Source: Geminicoccaceae bacterium
GTDB lineage: Bacteria; Pseudomonadota; Alphaproteobacteria; Geminicoccales; Geminicoccaceae
Assembly (NCBI GenBank): GCA_020638465.1
Contig: JACKIM010000001.1
Span: forward strand, 1,930,501 to 1,994,500
Reading direction: 5' to 3'
DNA: 64,000 nucleotides
Shown here: positions 1 through 8,177 of the stretch, piece by piece
Numbering within the stretch: the first letter of the stretch is position 1
Layout of the letters: each line of letters starts with the position of its first letter
Made by a program: the position numbers and the translations under genes
The notes under the pieces: model-generated
What the model was told of the DNA's origin: nothing
What the model saw: the letters and a program-made list of their open reading frames with translations, nothing else
Databases searched by the model: none

Positions 1-28
1 AGGGTAGTTTTTCGTGAATGATGTTCAT
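1..28 (-). CDS. Start of an unidentified gene running off the window
   Basis: Reading leftwards, an ATG at 26-28 is preceded seven bases away by a strong Shine-Dalgarno sequence (AGAGGAGG on the minus strand, about 36-43). Nine codons follow before the window ends, reading MNIIHEKLP. It lies directly downstream of the penicillin acylase gene on the same strand, so it is probably the next gene of that operon. Nine residues are too few to suggest a product. The start is inferred only from the ribosome binding site and position. Confidence 0.5.
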
Positions 29-51
29 CTTCCAGCCTCCTCTTTCTTAAC

Positions 52-2403
52 CTAGCGCGAGATCGCCAACTGTAGATGTCTACCCTTCGAAGACGGGGTA
101 TGGGGGAAATCGAGGGTCACAAGGCGACCGTTCCGCCAGAAATCCGTCATGTCGTGATGGTGCCCTGAAAGCGGATGCCCTGACTGGCCGGTGGCGCTGA
201 TCATCCGCATTTGTGCGGGTTTCGACCAGTCGACCAACATGCGCATGGAAGCTGCTGCGGTGATGGTGAACGGCTCGTTCACGCGGTAGTGGGCGACATC
301 CGGAGAGCTACTGTCACCGCTTTTCGTGGTCTCGATGGAAAACAACCTGCGGATGAGTGCTATTTGGCTGAATGGGATGTGTTCCATGACCACGGGTTGT
401 GCGGCGCCCCAGCTCCAGCTGTCGACATTCCCTCCGAAGCGCAGGGTGAGGGAATGGTATGCCCGCTCAAGTGCGACTGTTGCGCTGTCGGCACAGGTTT
501 CCACTCGCTCGGTCGTTCCGATGTCATCGCACCATTGCGGAGACAGATGGACGATGCGGTACATCGTATTCGGGCGAATTCCGTCAAAGGCAGGAAAGTC
601 GCCCGCAAGCTCGTCGGCGAGGATGGCCCTGACCAGTTCATGGTACCAGGCGGCAAAGATGAGCCCCTCGGGGCGCAAGCGGTCCATGTCGCGGTCCCAC
701 TGGCGCAGGCGCTCGACGAGATCAACAAGTTCCGGCGATTGCAGCTCGATGTTGAAGAGTAGCGGCAGGAAGTCATCGGCCAGTGTGGAATGAATGTCGT
801 CCTGCGCTGCCACCAGGTCGCTGGCGCTGAGGGGGTGTCGGTTGAGCAGGTCCTCCAGTCGGCGCGCCCGCAGGGCCGGATCCCAGTCGGAGGTCAGGTG
901 GTAGGGATAGCGGGGTGTGGTAAAGCGATTGTTGGCGTTCATGACCCACGCTGAAGGTGGATCGAAAATCCGGGGTAATTCACTGTACGGTATGTAACTT
1001 GTCCACGCCCCGTCGGCCTTCGTGCCGCTTGTGGGAAATTTGCCATCGCCAGAGCTGCGTATGGGAATGCGTCCGGCAAGGGTAATGCCGACATGTCCCC
1101 ACCTGTCGGCAAATGCGGCATTCTGCGGCGGTGACTGGAAATCTTCGAGTGCCGCCAGAAACTCCCGCCAGTTTCGGGCGGTTGCGAGGCGGGCGCCTGC
1201 CTCGATGGTCGCGTCGTCGTCGCTCAGGCCGGTCCAGCGCAAGGCGATGGCAGCCCCCTTCGGCCGATCTGCAAACGATGTCACATCCGAAATGATCGGG
1301 CCGTTACGGCTCTCGCGAACGTCGAGGGAAACCGTTTCTCCACCCCGGACACGGATATTCTCATGGATGACCCTGAATGGTTCGCTGCCCTCCGCGGTGA
1401 GATAACGTTCCGGATCGCCAGGATCGACAGTCTCGATGACGAGATCTTCCACATCTGCGCCGGAGTTGGTGAAACCCCAGGCGATATCGGCATTGCGACC
1501 GATGACGACGAACGGCATCGATGGCATGGTTGCTCCGGCGACGGTCAACCCCGGAGCCGTGATGCTGACCAGGTACCAGATGGATGGTGTCTGCAGTCGC
1601 AGGTGCGGGTCGCTGGCGAGCATGGCTGCCCCGCTGGCACTGCCCGCCGAACCGACCGCGAAGACGTTCGAGCCGAGACCGGTCGTGCTGTAGCCGGCGG
1701 AGAGTGCAAGGACCCGGTCCAGTGCCGACCCCGCATCTTTCATGACGGTACGAACGCTGACCGGGTCATCGATTCCGCCACCCGGCATCAGATCGGCAAG
1801 AGCCGCATCATCGAACCTGCGGGCCAGCCGCGAGCGCATCGCCTCGTCCCGCCAGTTCTTCGACAGATCCAGCGCCATGAGGCGCGGCCACACCAGGCTG
1901 TCGGCCAGCGTCCATGGCTCCGGTTCGTGCCAAAGCAGCTGGAACTCGGGCGGGAGGGGCCATCGACGCCATTCGAGAAAGGCGTTGATGCCTGCAGCGT
2001 AGGCTTCGAGTTGGCGGCGAATACCGGGATCGAGGCGGTCGATGGATGCCTGCGCGTGCCGATAGAGCCCCAGCGTTCGCATGAAGCGGTCCATGCCGAG
2101 ACCCTCTTTGCCGAGGATTTCCGACAGGCGCCCCGCACCGATACGCCGGTTCATCTCCATCTGCCACAGCCGGTCCTGCGCATGGACGAAGCCGACGGCA
2201 AACCAGGCATCATGCACCGATTGCGCAGCGACATGCGGAATACCGTTTTCGTCACGGTCGATGGTAACGGAAGCCTCAAGGCCAGTGAGGCGGATGGTGC
2301 CCGTAGTCTGTGGCAGCGAGGCATAGAACAGCCCTGCGAGGCTGGCGGCGATGCCAGCCACCGCAACCAGCACGAGCAGGACGATGCGCGCCAGCCAACG
2401 CAT
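52..2403 (-). CDS. Penicillin acylase family protein (Ntn hydrolase, S45)
   Basis: This 783-residue protein has the plan of the penicillin amidase/acylase family: a precursor that cuts itself into alpha and beta chains and hydrolyses amide bonds of acylated substrates such as acyl-homoserine lactones or beta-lactams. An N-terminal hydrophobic segment (about residues 7-28) is a signal or membrane anchor, placing it in the periplasm. The family alpha-chain pattern VTIDRDENGIPHV lies near residue 47. The likely beta-chain N-terminus is the Ser of GLGSNVFAVG near residue 245, where the family nucleophile lies. The ATG at 2403 is preferred to the TTG one codon upstream. The gene starts 3 bases after the HAD phosphatase stop, so the two are probably co-transcribed. 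The substrate cannot be told from sequence. Confidence 0.9.
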   Translation of the reverse strand: MRWLARIVLLVLVAVAGIAASLAGLFYASLPQTTGTIRLTGLEASVTIDRDENGIPHVAAQSVHDAWFAVGFVHAQDRLWQMEMNRRIGAGRLSEILGKEGLGMDRFMRTLGLYRHAQASIDRLDPGIRRQLEAYAAGINAFLEWRRWPLPPEFQLLWHEPEPWTLADSLVWPRLMALDLSKNWRDEAMRSRLARRFDDAALADLMPGGGIDDPVSVRTVMKDAGSALDRVLALSAGYSTTGLGSNVFAVGSAGSASGAAMLASDPHLRLQTPSIWYLVSITAPGLTVAGATMPSMPFVVIGRNADIAWGFTNSGADVEDLVIETVDPGDPERYLTAEGSEPFRVIHENIRVRGGETVSLDVRESRNGPIISDVTSFADRPKGAAIALRWTGLSDDDATIEAGARLATARNWREFLAALEDFQSPPQNAAFADRWGHVGITLAGRIPIRSSGDGKFPTSGTKADGAWTSYIPYSELPRIFDPPSAWVMNANNRFTTPRYPYHLTSDWDPALRARRLEDLLNRHPLSASDLVAAQDDIHSTLADDFLPLLFNIELQSPELVDLVERLRQWDRDMDRLRPEGLIFAAWYHELVRAILADELAGDFPAFDGIRPNTMYRIVHLSPQWCDDIGTTERVETCADSATVALERAYHSLTLRFGGNVDSWSWGAAQPVVMEHIPFSQIALIRRLFSIETTKSGDSSSPDVAHYRVNEPFTITAAASMRMLVDWSKPAQMRMISATGQSGHPLSGHHHDMTDFWRNGRLVTLDFPHTPSSKGRHLQLAISR

Positions 2404-2406
2404 CAA

Positions 2407-3018
2407 TCAATCGAGCAGTCCACGCCTGCGCAGATCGTCTTCAAGGCGATCGGCTGACGTGAAATGATGAGTCTGGAAGCCGAGACGGTCGGCGGTATCG
2501 ATGTTGGCGGCTGAATCGTCAATGAAGAAGCAGTCGCCCGCAGCGCGATCGCATTCTTCGAGCAGATGAAGGAAAATATCGTCGTTCGGCTTGACCATGC
2601 GTAACTCTCCCGAAACGAAGATTTTCTCGAATCGGTCGAGGAAGCTGTAGGCCCGGGCATGGCGGACCAGAGGAAACGTCTCGGCGGACCAGTTGGTCAG
2701 GGCAACGAGGTGGCGACCATCGTCGTGCAGACGTTCGAGAAGATCGACTGTCGGCGTTATCGGACCGCCGATCGTCTCGATCCAGCGATCATGCCATGCG
2801 CGCACCAGATGGGCCTTGTCCGGCTGCGCTGCCGAGAGTTCGGCAACGGCTTCGGCGAATGGCTTGCCCCTGTCCATCTGGGCGTTCCAGGGGCCGGTGC
2901 AGACCGTGTCGAGGAAATGCTCGATATCGGCTTCGTTATCGAACAGCTTGCGATAGAGATAGCGCGGATTCCAGTCGATCAGGACGTTACCCAGATCGAA
3001 GACAATGGTGCGGATCAT
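2407..3018 (-). CDS. HAD superfamily phosphatase (IA variant 3, YihX-like)
   Basis: The 203-residue protein opens with the HAD motif I in the form FDLGNVLIDWNP: the nucleophile Asp is present, but the second Asp of the classic DxD is Gly, as is usual in the YihX/IA-v3 branch. Motif II is in LVALTNWS (around residue 105). Motif III Lys is in RMVKPNDDIF and motif IV is FFIDDSAANID near residue 165. It is a soluble hydrolase, probably acting on a small phosphorylated metabolite. The gene is the first of a minus-strand unit with the acylase and sits beside a large palindromic element upstream of its start. The exact substrate is unknown. Confidence 0.88.
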   Translation of the reverse strand: MIRTIVFDLGNVLIDWNPRYLYRKLFDNEADIEHFLDTVCTGPWNAQMDRGKPFAEAVAELSAAQPDKAHLVRAWHDRWIETIGGPITPTVDLLERLHDDGRHLVALTNWSAETFPLVRHARAYSFLDRFEKIFVSGELRMVKPNDDIFLHLLEECDRAAGDCFFIDDSAANIDTADRLGFQTHHFTSADRLEDDLRRRGLLD

Positions 3019-3034
3019 GGTTCCTCCCGGTTAA

Positions 3035-3305
3035 CAGCGTGTTGACGAAATGCCGACAGCCGCGACGACCGTCGATTTTTGCCGCTGGGAAGGAGCCTGG
3101 CGTGCAGCGATGCCGGGGCATCGTCAGCGCCGGGCGACGCACGCAGCGGCAAAAAGCGCGCCGTCCCAAAGGGATGCGAGGCAAAAGGACCGGCGGGCTT
3201 CGTCGGTGTTCGGGCGCGCAGCGCCACTGCGCTGGTCCTCTCACCTCCTCGCCTCCGGCCCTTTTGCCTCGCATCGCGGCTATCGGCATTTCGTCAACAC
3301 GCTGG
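3035..3305. repeat. Composite palindromic intergenic element
   Basis: The gap between the HAD and MaoC genes contains nested inverted repeats. Outer arms 3035-3064 and 3275-3305 match over 30 bases with one mismatch. A second pair, 3173-3196 and 3252-3275, matches over 24 bases with two mismatches. A third, perfect pair of 12 bases (3076-3087 and 3144-3155) forms a separate hairpin. The whole can fold into a large branched structure on either strand and looks like a dispersed, MITE-like or REP-like repeat rather than a simple terminator. No convincing gene is present in it. Confidence 0.75.
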
Positions 3306-3369
3306 TAAGGCCGGGCGAGCTTAGCGCCGCAGAAGTGTTCTGGCGATGCCGCCGTGATCGTTCACCCGG

Positions 3370-4203
3370 TCATGCCAGCCTGGCTTCCGCTTTCATCGCC
3401 AGCGTTCCATCGCGTTTGGCGATCCACAGATCGAGATGGTCAGAACTGTTTCCTGCCGCATTGGCGGAAAAACCGTCGCCCACGAACACGGGCTGCACGG
3501 CCCTGAAACTGAAGCTGCAAACCCGATGTTGCCGGTATCGGCTGCGAAGGAGTTCGAAAAGGTAGGTGGCGAGCAGCGGTCCGTGGACGATGAGGCCGGG
3601 ATAGCCCTCGACGTTGCGAACGTAGTCCTTGTCATAATGGATACGGTGACCATTGTAGGTCAGTGCCGAATAGCGGAACAGCAACACCTCGTCGGGATCG
3701 GCATCGATGCTTTCATCCGCAGCAGACGGTGCCGTGGGCCATGCGGGGGTCTCTTCGCCGCCGGCCTCTTCGCGATAGACGATGTCGTGTTCCTCGGTGA
3801 CGCGACCATGGGCGCCTTCGAGACGATGTTCCACGAGCACGAACACGAGATTGCCGGTGCGTCCGGCCTTGGAAGTGATCCCGCGGACAGCCGAACGGCG
3901 GGTGACCTCCTCGCCGACGAGAAGATCTCCCTCGAACTGCAATCGCCCACCCGCCCACATGCGTCTCGGCAACGGAACCGGCGGCAGGAAACTGCCGCGC
4001 TTGCGGTGACCATCGCGATTGGTGTCGCGGGCATGGACGGCTTCCAGGCCGTAGAGGTGATGCCAGAACAACGGCAGCGGAGCGCCTTCGAGCGGCGGTT
4101 CGTCCTGCCCCAGTGCAGCGGCCATGGCGGCAGCGGGCCACGGATCCAGCCGGTAGCGGTCGACGCGCTCCTTGTTCAGCCAGTCGGAGAAATCTTCCAT
4201 CAT
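3370..4203 (-). CDS. MaoC/HTD2-like acyl-CoA hydratase (FAS1-like domain)
   Basis: The 277-residue protein resembles the double hot-dog MaoC-type dehydratases annotated as mesaconyl-C4-CoA hydratase or HTD2-like 3-hydroxyacyl thioester dehydratase. The C-terminal half carries the hydratase 2 signature in YNGHRIHYDKDYV followed by PGLIVHGPLLATYL (around residues 190-225), including the Asp/His pair expected at the active site. The N-terminal half is the degenerate, substrate-binding hot dog. It is expected to add or remove water across an enoyl-CoA double bond. Two ATG codons stand in tandem at the start, and the first overlaps the metZ stop as ATGA, so the gene is translationally coupled to metZ. 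A CoA-thioester substrate is inferred; the exact acid is not. Confidence 0.8.
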   Translation of the reverse strand: MMEDFSDWLNKERVDRYRLDPWPAAAMAAALGQDEPPLEGAPLPLFWHHLYGLEAVHARDTNRDGHRKRGSFLPPVPLPRRMWAGGRLQFEGDLLVGEEVTRRSAVRGITSKAGRTGNLVFVLVEHRLEGAHGRVTEEHDIVYREEAGGEETPAWPTAPSAADESIDADPDEVLLFRYSALTYNGHRIHYDKDYVRNVEGYPGLIVHGPLLATYLFELLRSRYRQHRVCSFSFRAVQPVFVGDGFSANAAGNSSDHLDLWIAKRDGTLAMKAEARLA

Positions 4204-5375
4204 GCACCCAGTGCCCGATCGATGTCCTTCATGAGATCTTCCACATTTTCGAGACCGACCGACAATCGCAGGAAATCGTCGCGAATGCGCAGTTCGGCGC
4301 GCTCCCCGTCCGACAGCTTGGAATGGGTGGTGGTGGCCGGGTGGGTGACCAGACTCTTGGAGTCCCCGAGATTGTTGGAAATTTCGATGATTTCGAGCGA
4401 GTTCATGAAGCGGAAGGTTCGCTCCTTGGGGCCGCCCAGATAAAAGCCCAGCAGCGAACTTCCCCCTTTCATCTGTCTGCGCGCCAGTTCGTATTGCGGA
4501 AAACTTTCCAGTCCCGGATAGATCACCTGTTCGATGGCGGGATGATCCTCAAGGAACCTTGCCAGCTTGCCGGCATTCTCGACATGCTGGCGGACTCGCA
4601 GGTCGAGTGTCTCCAGTCCTTTGAGCAATACCCATGCGTTGAATGGCGACAGGCTGGGGCCGGTATGCTTGAGATAGGGATGCAGTAGCTTGTCGTGGAA
4701 TTCCTGCGAACCCAGGACAATGCCGCCGAGGCAACGGCCCTGGCCGTCGATGTGCTTGGTTGCCGAATAGGCGACGATATCGGCCCCCAACTCCAGCGGC
4801 CGCTGGAGCATCGGCGTGGCGAAGACATTGTCGACGATGACCTTCGCTCCCGCTGCGTGGGCCATCGTGCACACAGCCTCGATGTCGACCAGTTCGAGCG
4901 TCGGATTGCCCGGGGTTTCGAAGAAGACGAGGTCGGTGGGTTTGTCCAGCGCGCGTTCCCAGGCATCGAGATCGGTGCCATCCACCAGTTCGACCTCGAC
5001 CCCGAAGCGGGTGAGAATGTCCGTGAGGATGTAGCGGCAGGAGCCGAACAGCAGCCTCGCGCCGACAACCCGCATTCCCGAACGCGCCTGGCACATGATC
5101 GCGGCGTGGACGGCGGCCATTCCCGAGCTGGTGGCGCAGGCGTCCTCCGCGCCCTCAAGGGCGATCATTCGTTCCTCGAAGGTCCGCACGGTGGGGTTGC
5201 CGTAACGGCTGTACATGAAACCGTGGTCGCGGTCCTTGAATCGGTCCTCGGCCTGTTCGGCATGTTCGTAGATGAACCCGGATGTGAGAAAGATCGCCTC
5301 GGCGGTCTCGCCATGCTGGGAGCGCTGGATGCCCCCGTGGATCATTGTCGTCTGCAGACCCCGACCGTCGCTCAT
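4200..5375 (-). CDS. metZ: O-succinylhomoserine sulfhydrylase
   Basis: The 391-residue enzyme belongs to the Cys/Met metabolism PLP-dependent family and makes homocysteine directly from O-succinylhomoserine and sulfide. The PLP lysine is Lys207 in YSATKHIDGQGR; SRYGNPTVRTFEERMIALEG and the FFETPGNPTLELVDIEA block are typical. SHPATTTH-like residues near the C-terminus (LVTHPATTTHSKL) are the usual substrate-binding loop. The start at 5375 is chosen because a GGGAG ribosome site lies 8-12 bases upstream, while longer starts would run into the riboswitch and terminator leader. The SAM-II riboswitch directly upstream confirms a methionine pathway role. The gene overlaps the following MaoC gene by 4 bases. 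Confidence 0.95.
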   Translation of the reverse strand: MSDGRGLQTTMIHGGIQRSQHGETAEAIFLTSGFIYEHAEQAEDRFKDRDHGFMYSRYGNPTVRTFEERMIALEGAEDACATSSGMAAVHAAIMCQARSGMRVVGARLLFGSCRYILTDILTRFGVEVELVDGTDLDAWERALDKPTDLVFFETPGNPTLELVDIEAVCTMAHAAGAKVIVDNVFATPMLQRPLELGADIVAYSATKHIDGQGRCLGGIVLGSQEFHDKLLHPYLKHTGPSLSPFNAWVLLKGLETLDLRVRQHVENAGKLARFLEDHPAIEQVIYPGLESFPQYELARRQMKGGSSLLGFYLGGPKERTFRFMNSLEIIEISNNLGDSKSLVTHPATTTHSKLSDGERAELRIRDDFLRLSVGLENVEDLMKDIDRALGA

Positions 5376-5396
5376 GTCACTGCTCCCAATGCGAAA

Positions 5397-5420
5397 CGCC
5401 CCGACCGAAGGGTCAGGGCG
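5397..5420 (-). terminator. Hairpin between SAM-II aptamer and metZ (attenuator)
   Basis: On the minus strand a 10-pair stem with loop CTTC (CGCCCTGACC against GGTCGGGGCG, one U-G pair) is followed by TTT. It lies between the SAM-II aptamer and the metZ ribosome site. It is placed where an expression-platform terminator would be, although the T-run is short; the hairpin could instead act at the translation level. Confidence 0.65.
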
Positions 5421-5439
5421 CCTCACACAGTCCCCGACC

Positions 5440-5492
5440 TTTTAGCGTGTTTTTTAACGTGGCACGCAAGCCGGCCGGCCCAAATCACCACG
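5440..5492 (-). promoter_or_regulatory. SAM-II riboswitch in the metZ leader
   Basis: Read on the minus strand, the leader has the H-type pseudoknot of SAM-II. P1 pairs CGTGG (5492-5488) with CCACG (5463-5459). P2 pairs the loop segment GCGTG with CACGC just before the conserved GCTAAAA. The conserved GTGATTTG, CCGGCTTGC and CACGTTAAA blocks are all present. SAM-II aptamers bind S-adenosylmethionine and shut down methionine synthesis genes, mainly in alphaproteobacteria. The position before metZ fits that role. Confidence 0.92.
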
Positions 5493-5499
5493 ATAAAGC

Positions 5500-5528
5500 T
5501 GCATAGAGGCGGTGTCCGCGAGCGTCAA
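5500..5528 (-). promoter_or_regulatory. Probable sigma-70 promoter of metZ
   Basis: A TTGACG box (5528-5523) and a TATGCA box (5505-5500) are separated by 17 bases on the minus strand, immediately after the pyrD stop codon. Transcription would begin about 6 bases downstream, exactly at the first bases of the SAM-II aptamer. The -35 match is good and the -10 is weak (three of six). Confidence 0.55.
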
Positions 5529-5529
5529 G

Positions 5530-6585
5530 TCAAAGGTCGATACCCACAGCCTCGCGGATCGACGACAGCCCGTCACGTTGAAGAAGGGTATCGAGATCTT
5601 CCAGCAGGCTGCGGATCAGGAAGGGGCCATGATAGACAAACGCTGTATACAGCTGGATGCAGCAGGCCCCGGCCCGAATCCGCTCGTAGACATCCGCAGC
5701 TGTGGAGATTCCGCCGACACCCACCAGATCCAGCCGGCCTTCGGTTCGCTGCGCGACCCGGCGCAGAGCGGCAAGTGCGAGGTCGTGCAAAGGCTTGCCG
5801 CTCAGGCCACCGGCCTCCTGCCGCTGGGGAGCGGCAAGGCACGACGGGCGGCTGATCGTGGTATTCGAGACGATCATGCCGTCAAGGCGGTATTGAAGGG
5901 CCAGGTCGGTTATGGCGTCGAGCTCATCGCCGTCAAGATCGGGTGCGATTTTCAGGAGGACGGGTGTGGTTCGTATTCGCTCCTCGCAGATCCGCTCGAG
6001 CAACGGCCGCAATGCTTCTGCGGCCTGTAACGCGCGCAAGCCCGGGGTATTGGGCGAGGAGATGTTGATGGTGACATAATCGGCCAGCGGAGCAACCTTG
6101 CGCAGACCTGCCGCATAGTCGGCCAGTGGGTTGCTGCTATCCTTGTTGATGCCGATGTTGGCGCCAACGGAACCTCGGGGCTCCCGGGTGCGGGAGCGGA
6201 AGCCTGAGAGCCTTTCGCAGTAGCGCTCCAGCCCATCGTTGTTGAACCCCATGCGGTTGATGATCGCGCCGTCCTCGTCGAGTCGGAACAGCCTCGGCTT
6301 CGGGTTCCCTGGCTGGGGTCGCGGCGTCACGGTGCCGGTCTCGACAAAGGCGAAGCCCGCACACAGCAAACCGTCGACAATGCGTGCGTTCTTGTCGAAC
6401 CCGGCAGCAAGGCCGACGGGGTGGGCGAGATCGAGGCCGCACAACTGCGTTCTCAGGCGATCCGGCGCGACGGCCGACAGATCCGGTGCGAATGCCAGTA
6501 CCCTCAGCGCAAGATCATGTGCCGTTTCGGCGGGGAGCTGCCGGAGGACGTGACGGACGGCTGCCTCTGCGCGCTTCAGGATCAT
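5530..6585 (-). CDS. pyrD: Quinone-dependent dihydroorotate dehydrogenase
   Basis: This 351-residue class 2 enzyme oxidises dihydroorotate to orotate in pyrimidine synthesis and passes electrons to membrane quinones through FMN. The catalytic Ser lies in NISSPNTPGLR (Ser176/177), as in class 2 enzymes; class 1 enzymes use Cys. Other family marks are VGLAAGFDKNARI, TPRPQPGNPKPRLFRL, NRMGFNNDG and the FMN-binding VGVGGIS. The N-terminal 45 residues form the helical membrane/quinone tunnel domain. Its ATG overlaps the stop of the upstream CysQ-like gene (ATGA), so the two are coupled. Confidence 0.96.
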   Translation of the reverse strand: MILKRAEAAVRHVLRQLPAETAHDLALRVLAFAPDLSAVAPDRLRTQLCGLDLAHPVGLAAGFDKNARIVDGLLCAGFAFVETGTVTPRPQPGNPKPRLFRLDEDGAIINRMGFNNDGLERYCERLSGFRSRTREPRGSVGANIGINKDSSNPLADYAAGLRKVAPLADYVTINISSPNTPGLRALQAAEALRPLLERICEERIRTTPVLLKIAPDLDGDELDAITDLALQYRLDGMIVSNTTISRPSCLAAPQRQEAGGLSGKPLHDLALAALRRVAQRTEGRLDLVGVGGISTAADVYERIRAGACCIQLYTAFVYHGPFLIRSLLEDLDTLLQRDGLSSIREAVGIDL

Positions 6586-7343
6586 CGACCGTAGGCAATG
6601 AAACCCGTGTTGCGAAAGTCGGGCTTCGCGTAATGGAAGGGCCTGCCGTCAAGATCGGTCATTCGTCCACCGGCGGCGGACAGGACCGCGTGACCGGCGC
6701 CGACATCCCACTCCATGGTCGGACCGAAGCGCGGATAGACATCGGCGCGAGCCTCCGCAACGAGACAGAACTTGAGGGAACTGCCGGCTGCTACCGTTTC
6801 CCCGATGCGGTTCTTCTCCAGCCAGTCATTGGTTGCCTGGTCCCGGTGCGAGCGGCTTGCGACCGCGACCGCGCCCGAGGAGGGCCGTTCGCGCACGGTG
6901 ATGGCGCGCACGCCATCCTTGTCCCGCTTGGTGGCGCCATGGCCCGCCGCCCCCCACCACATGCTTTCGACAGCTGGTGCGTAAACCACACCCAGAATCG
7001 GCTGGTTGGCGGAAACGAGCGCGATGTTGATGGTGAATTCGCCGTTCTTCGAGATGAACTCCTTGGTGCCGTCGACCGGATCGACCAGCCAGAATTCTTT
7101 GCCCGACACGTCGGGAAGATCGCCGGCGGATGCACTTTCCTCCGCGACAATGGGAATATTCGGGGTGAGTTCCCGCAGGCGCGCGAGGATCACCTTTTCG
7201 GCAGCGCCGTCGGCGGCTGTCACCGGCGAACGGTCGTTCTTCATCTCGACCGCGATCTCGCCCGAATAATAGCTCATCACCACCTTGCCGGCTTCCTCGG
7301 CGAGTTTCACGAGTTCGGGTATCAGCAGGGCGGGAGGCATCAT
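6582..7343 (-). CDS. cysQ: 3'(2'),5'-bisphosphate nucleotidase CysQ-like phosphatase
   Basis: The 253-residue protein is a member of the inositol monophosphatase superfamily closest to CysQ, which turns 3'-phosphoadenosine 5'-phosphate into AMP and prevents its build-up during sulfate assimilation. Metal-binding motifs are EES (about 69-71), DPVDGTKEF (88-96) and WDVGAGHAVLSAAGG in the C-terminal part. KNDRSPVTAAD near residue 36 is typical of CysQ rather than of inositol phosphatases. The start at 7343 (tandem ATG) has GAGAAAAG upstream; longer starts lack support. It overlaps pyrD by 4 bases. Confidence 0.88.
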   Translation of the reverse strand: MMPPALLIPELVKLAEEAGKVVMSYYSGEIAVEMKNDRSPVTAADGAAEKVILARLRELTPNIPIVAEESASAGDLPDVSGKEFWLVDPVDGTKEFISKNGEFTINIALVSANQPILGVVYAPAVESMWWGAAGHGATKRDKDGVRAITVRERPSSGAVAVASRSHRDQATNDWLEKNRIGETVAAGSSLKFCLVAEARADVYPRFGPTMEWDVGAGHAVLSAAGGRMTDLDGRPFHYAKPDFRNTGFIAYGR

Positions 7344-7524
7344 GGCTTTTCTCGCATCAACAATGACAGGTCGGATGTCCGCATAGACGACGGGCACCGC
7401 TCAAGGCAAGGCCCGTACCGTGAATGTGAAAACCGAGGCAGGTGGCGATACCCGCCCGTGGCACCGCCCGTCGATTGTCGTTGAACGAGGGGCGCCGGCC
7501 CATGTCGCGGAGACCGCTGCGCTG

Positions 7525-8091
7525 TCACGGACGCAGGTGGATCGTACCCAGGGCCTTTTGCACGGCGGAATCGTCGAGTGTTCCGCCGGGCAAGCAGAAC
7601 TGGCCGAACAGGGCGGAATCGAAACCTGCCACGATCGCGTTGTCGTATCCCGAAGCGCGTTCCAGGGGGGTGATGAAGCGTGCACAGCTCACTCCCTTGT
7701 CATTGGGAGCGTAGATCCAGCCCTCGGTCCTGTATCCGGCGACCTGCCAGTCGGAAGATTCTCTTTGAAGGTGCCCGACTTCGGTCGGCATCGCCCTGTC
7801 GACCTGCCCCTTGGCGCTGGTCAGGTTCATCAGCACGCCGGGTCCGGTATTGACATGGTAGACCAGCAGATTCCCCTTGTTCTCGCGATCATTGACGAAT
7901 GCTACAAAGGTTTCCGTACCTCTCCTACGGTCATAGATCCTCTTGCTGGTGAGCATGTCGACCGATCCGGATGAAGGTTCGACGGAAAATGGCAGGGCGT
8001 CGGCTTGCACGGTGCTGGTTGTGACACTTTCACCGCCGGCGCAGGCAGCCAGCAGAAGTGGTGCCAAGAGGGCAAGTCGTTTCATCGACAT
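7525..8091 (-). CDS. Putative lipoprotein of unknown function
   Basis: The 188-residue protein begins with a lipoprotein signal ending in the lipobox LLAAC (Cys at about residue 17), so it should be attached to a membrane facing the periplasm. The mature part has no domain I recognise; it contains RRRGTETFVAFVNDRENKGN and two further Cys residues (in SCARF and FCLPGG) that could form a disulfide. The start has AAGGA upstream. It is a single gene between cysQ and the AtuA pair, all on the minus strand. The function cannot be assigned. Confidence 0.75.
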   Translation of the reverse strand: MSMKRLALLAPLLLAACAGGESVTTSTVQADALPFSVEPSSGSVDMLTSKRIYDRRRGTETFVAFVNDRENKGNLLVYHVNTGPGVLMNLTSAKGQVDRAMPTEVGHLQRESSDWQVAGYRTEGWIYAPNDKGVSCARFITPLERASGYDNAIVAGFDSALFGQFCLPGGTLDDSAVQKALGTIHLRP

Positions 8092-8177
8092 TTATGGATG
8101 TCCTTCTTTTTGAGGCGTTTCGCAACACGGGTCCTGGTGCGATTGGAAAAATGCTGCCGCCGATCGCGGCCAGGCGG

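Noticed and set aside
1363..2457. Plus-strand open frame opposite the acylase gene
   Set aside because: The opposite frame has the acylase motifs; this one has low-complexity sequence only.
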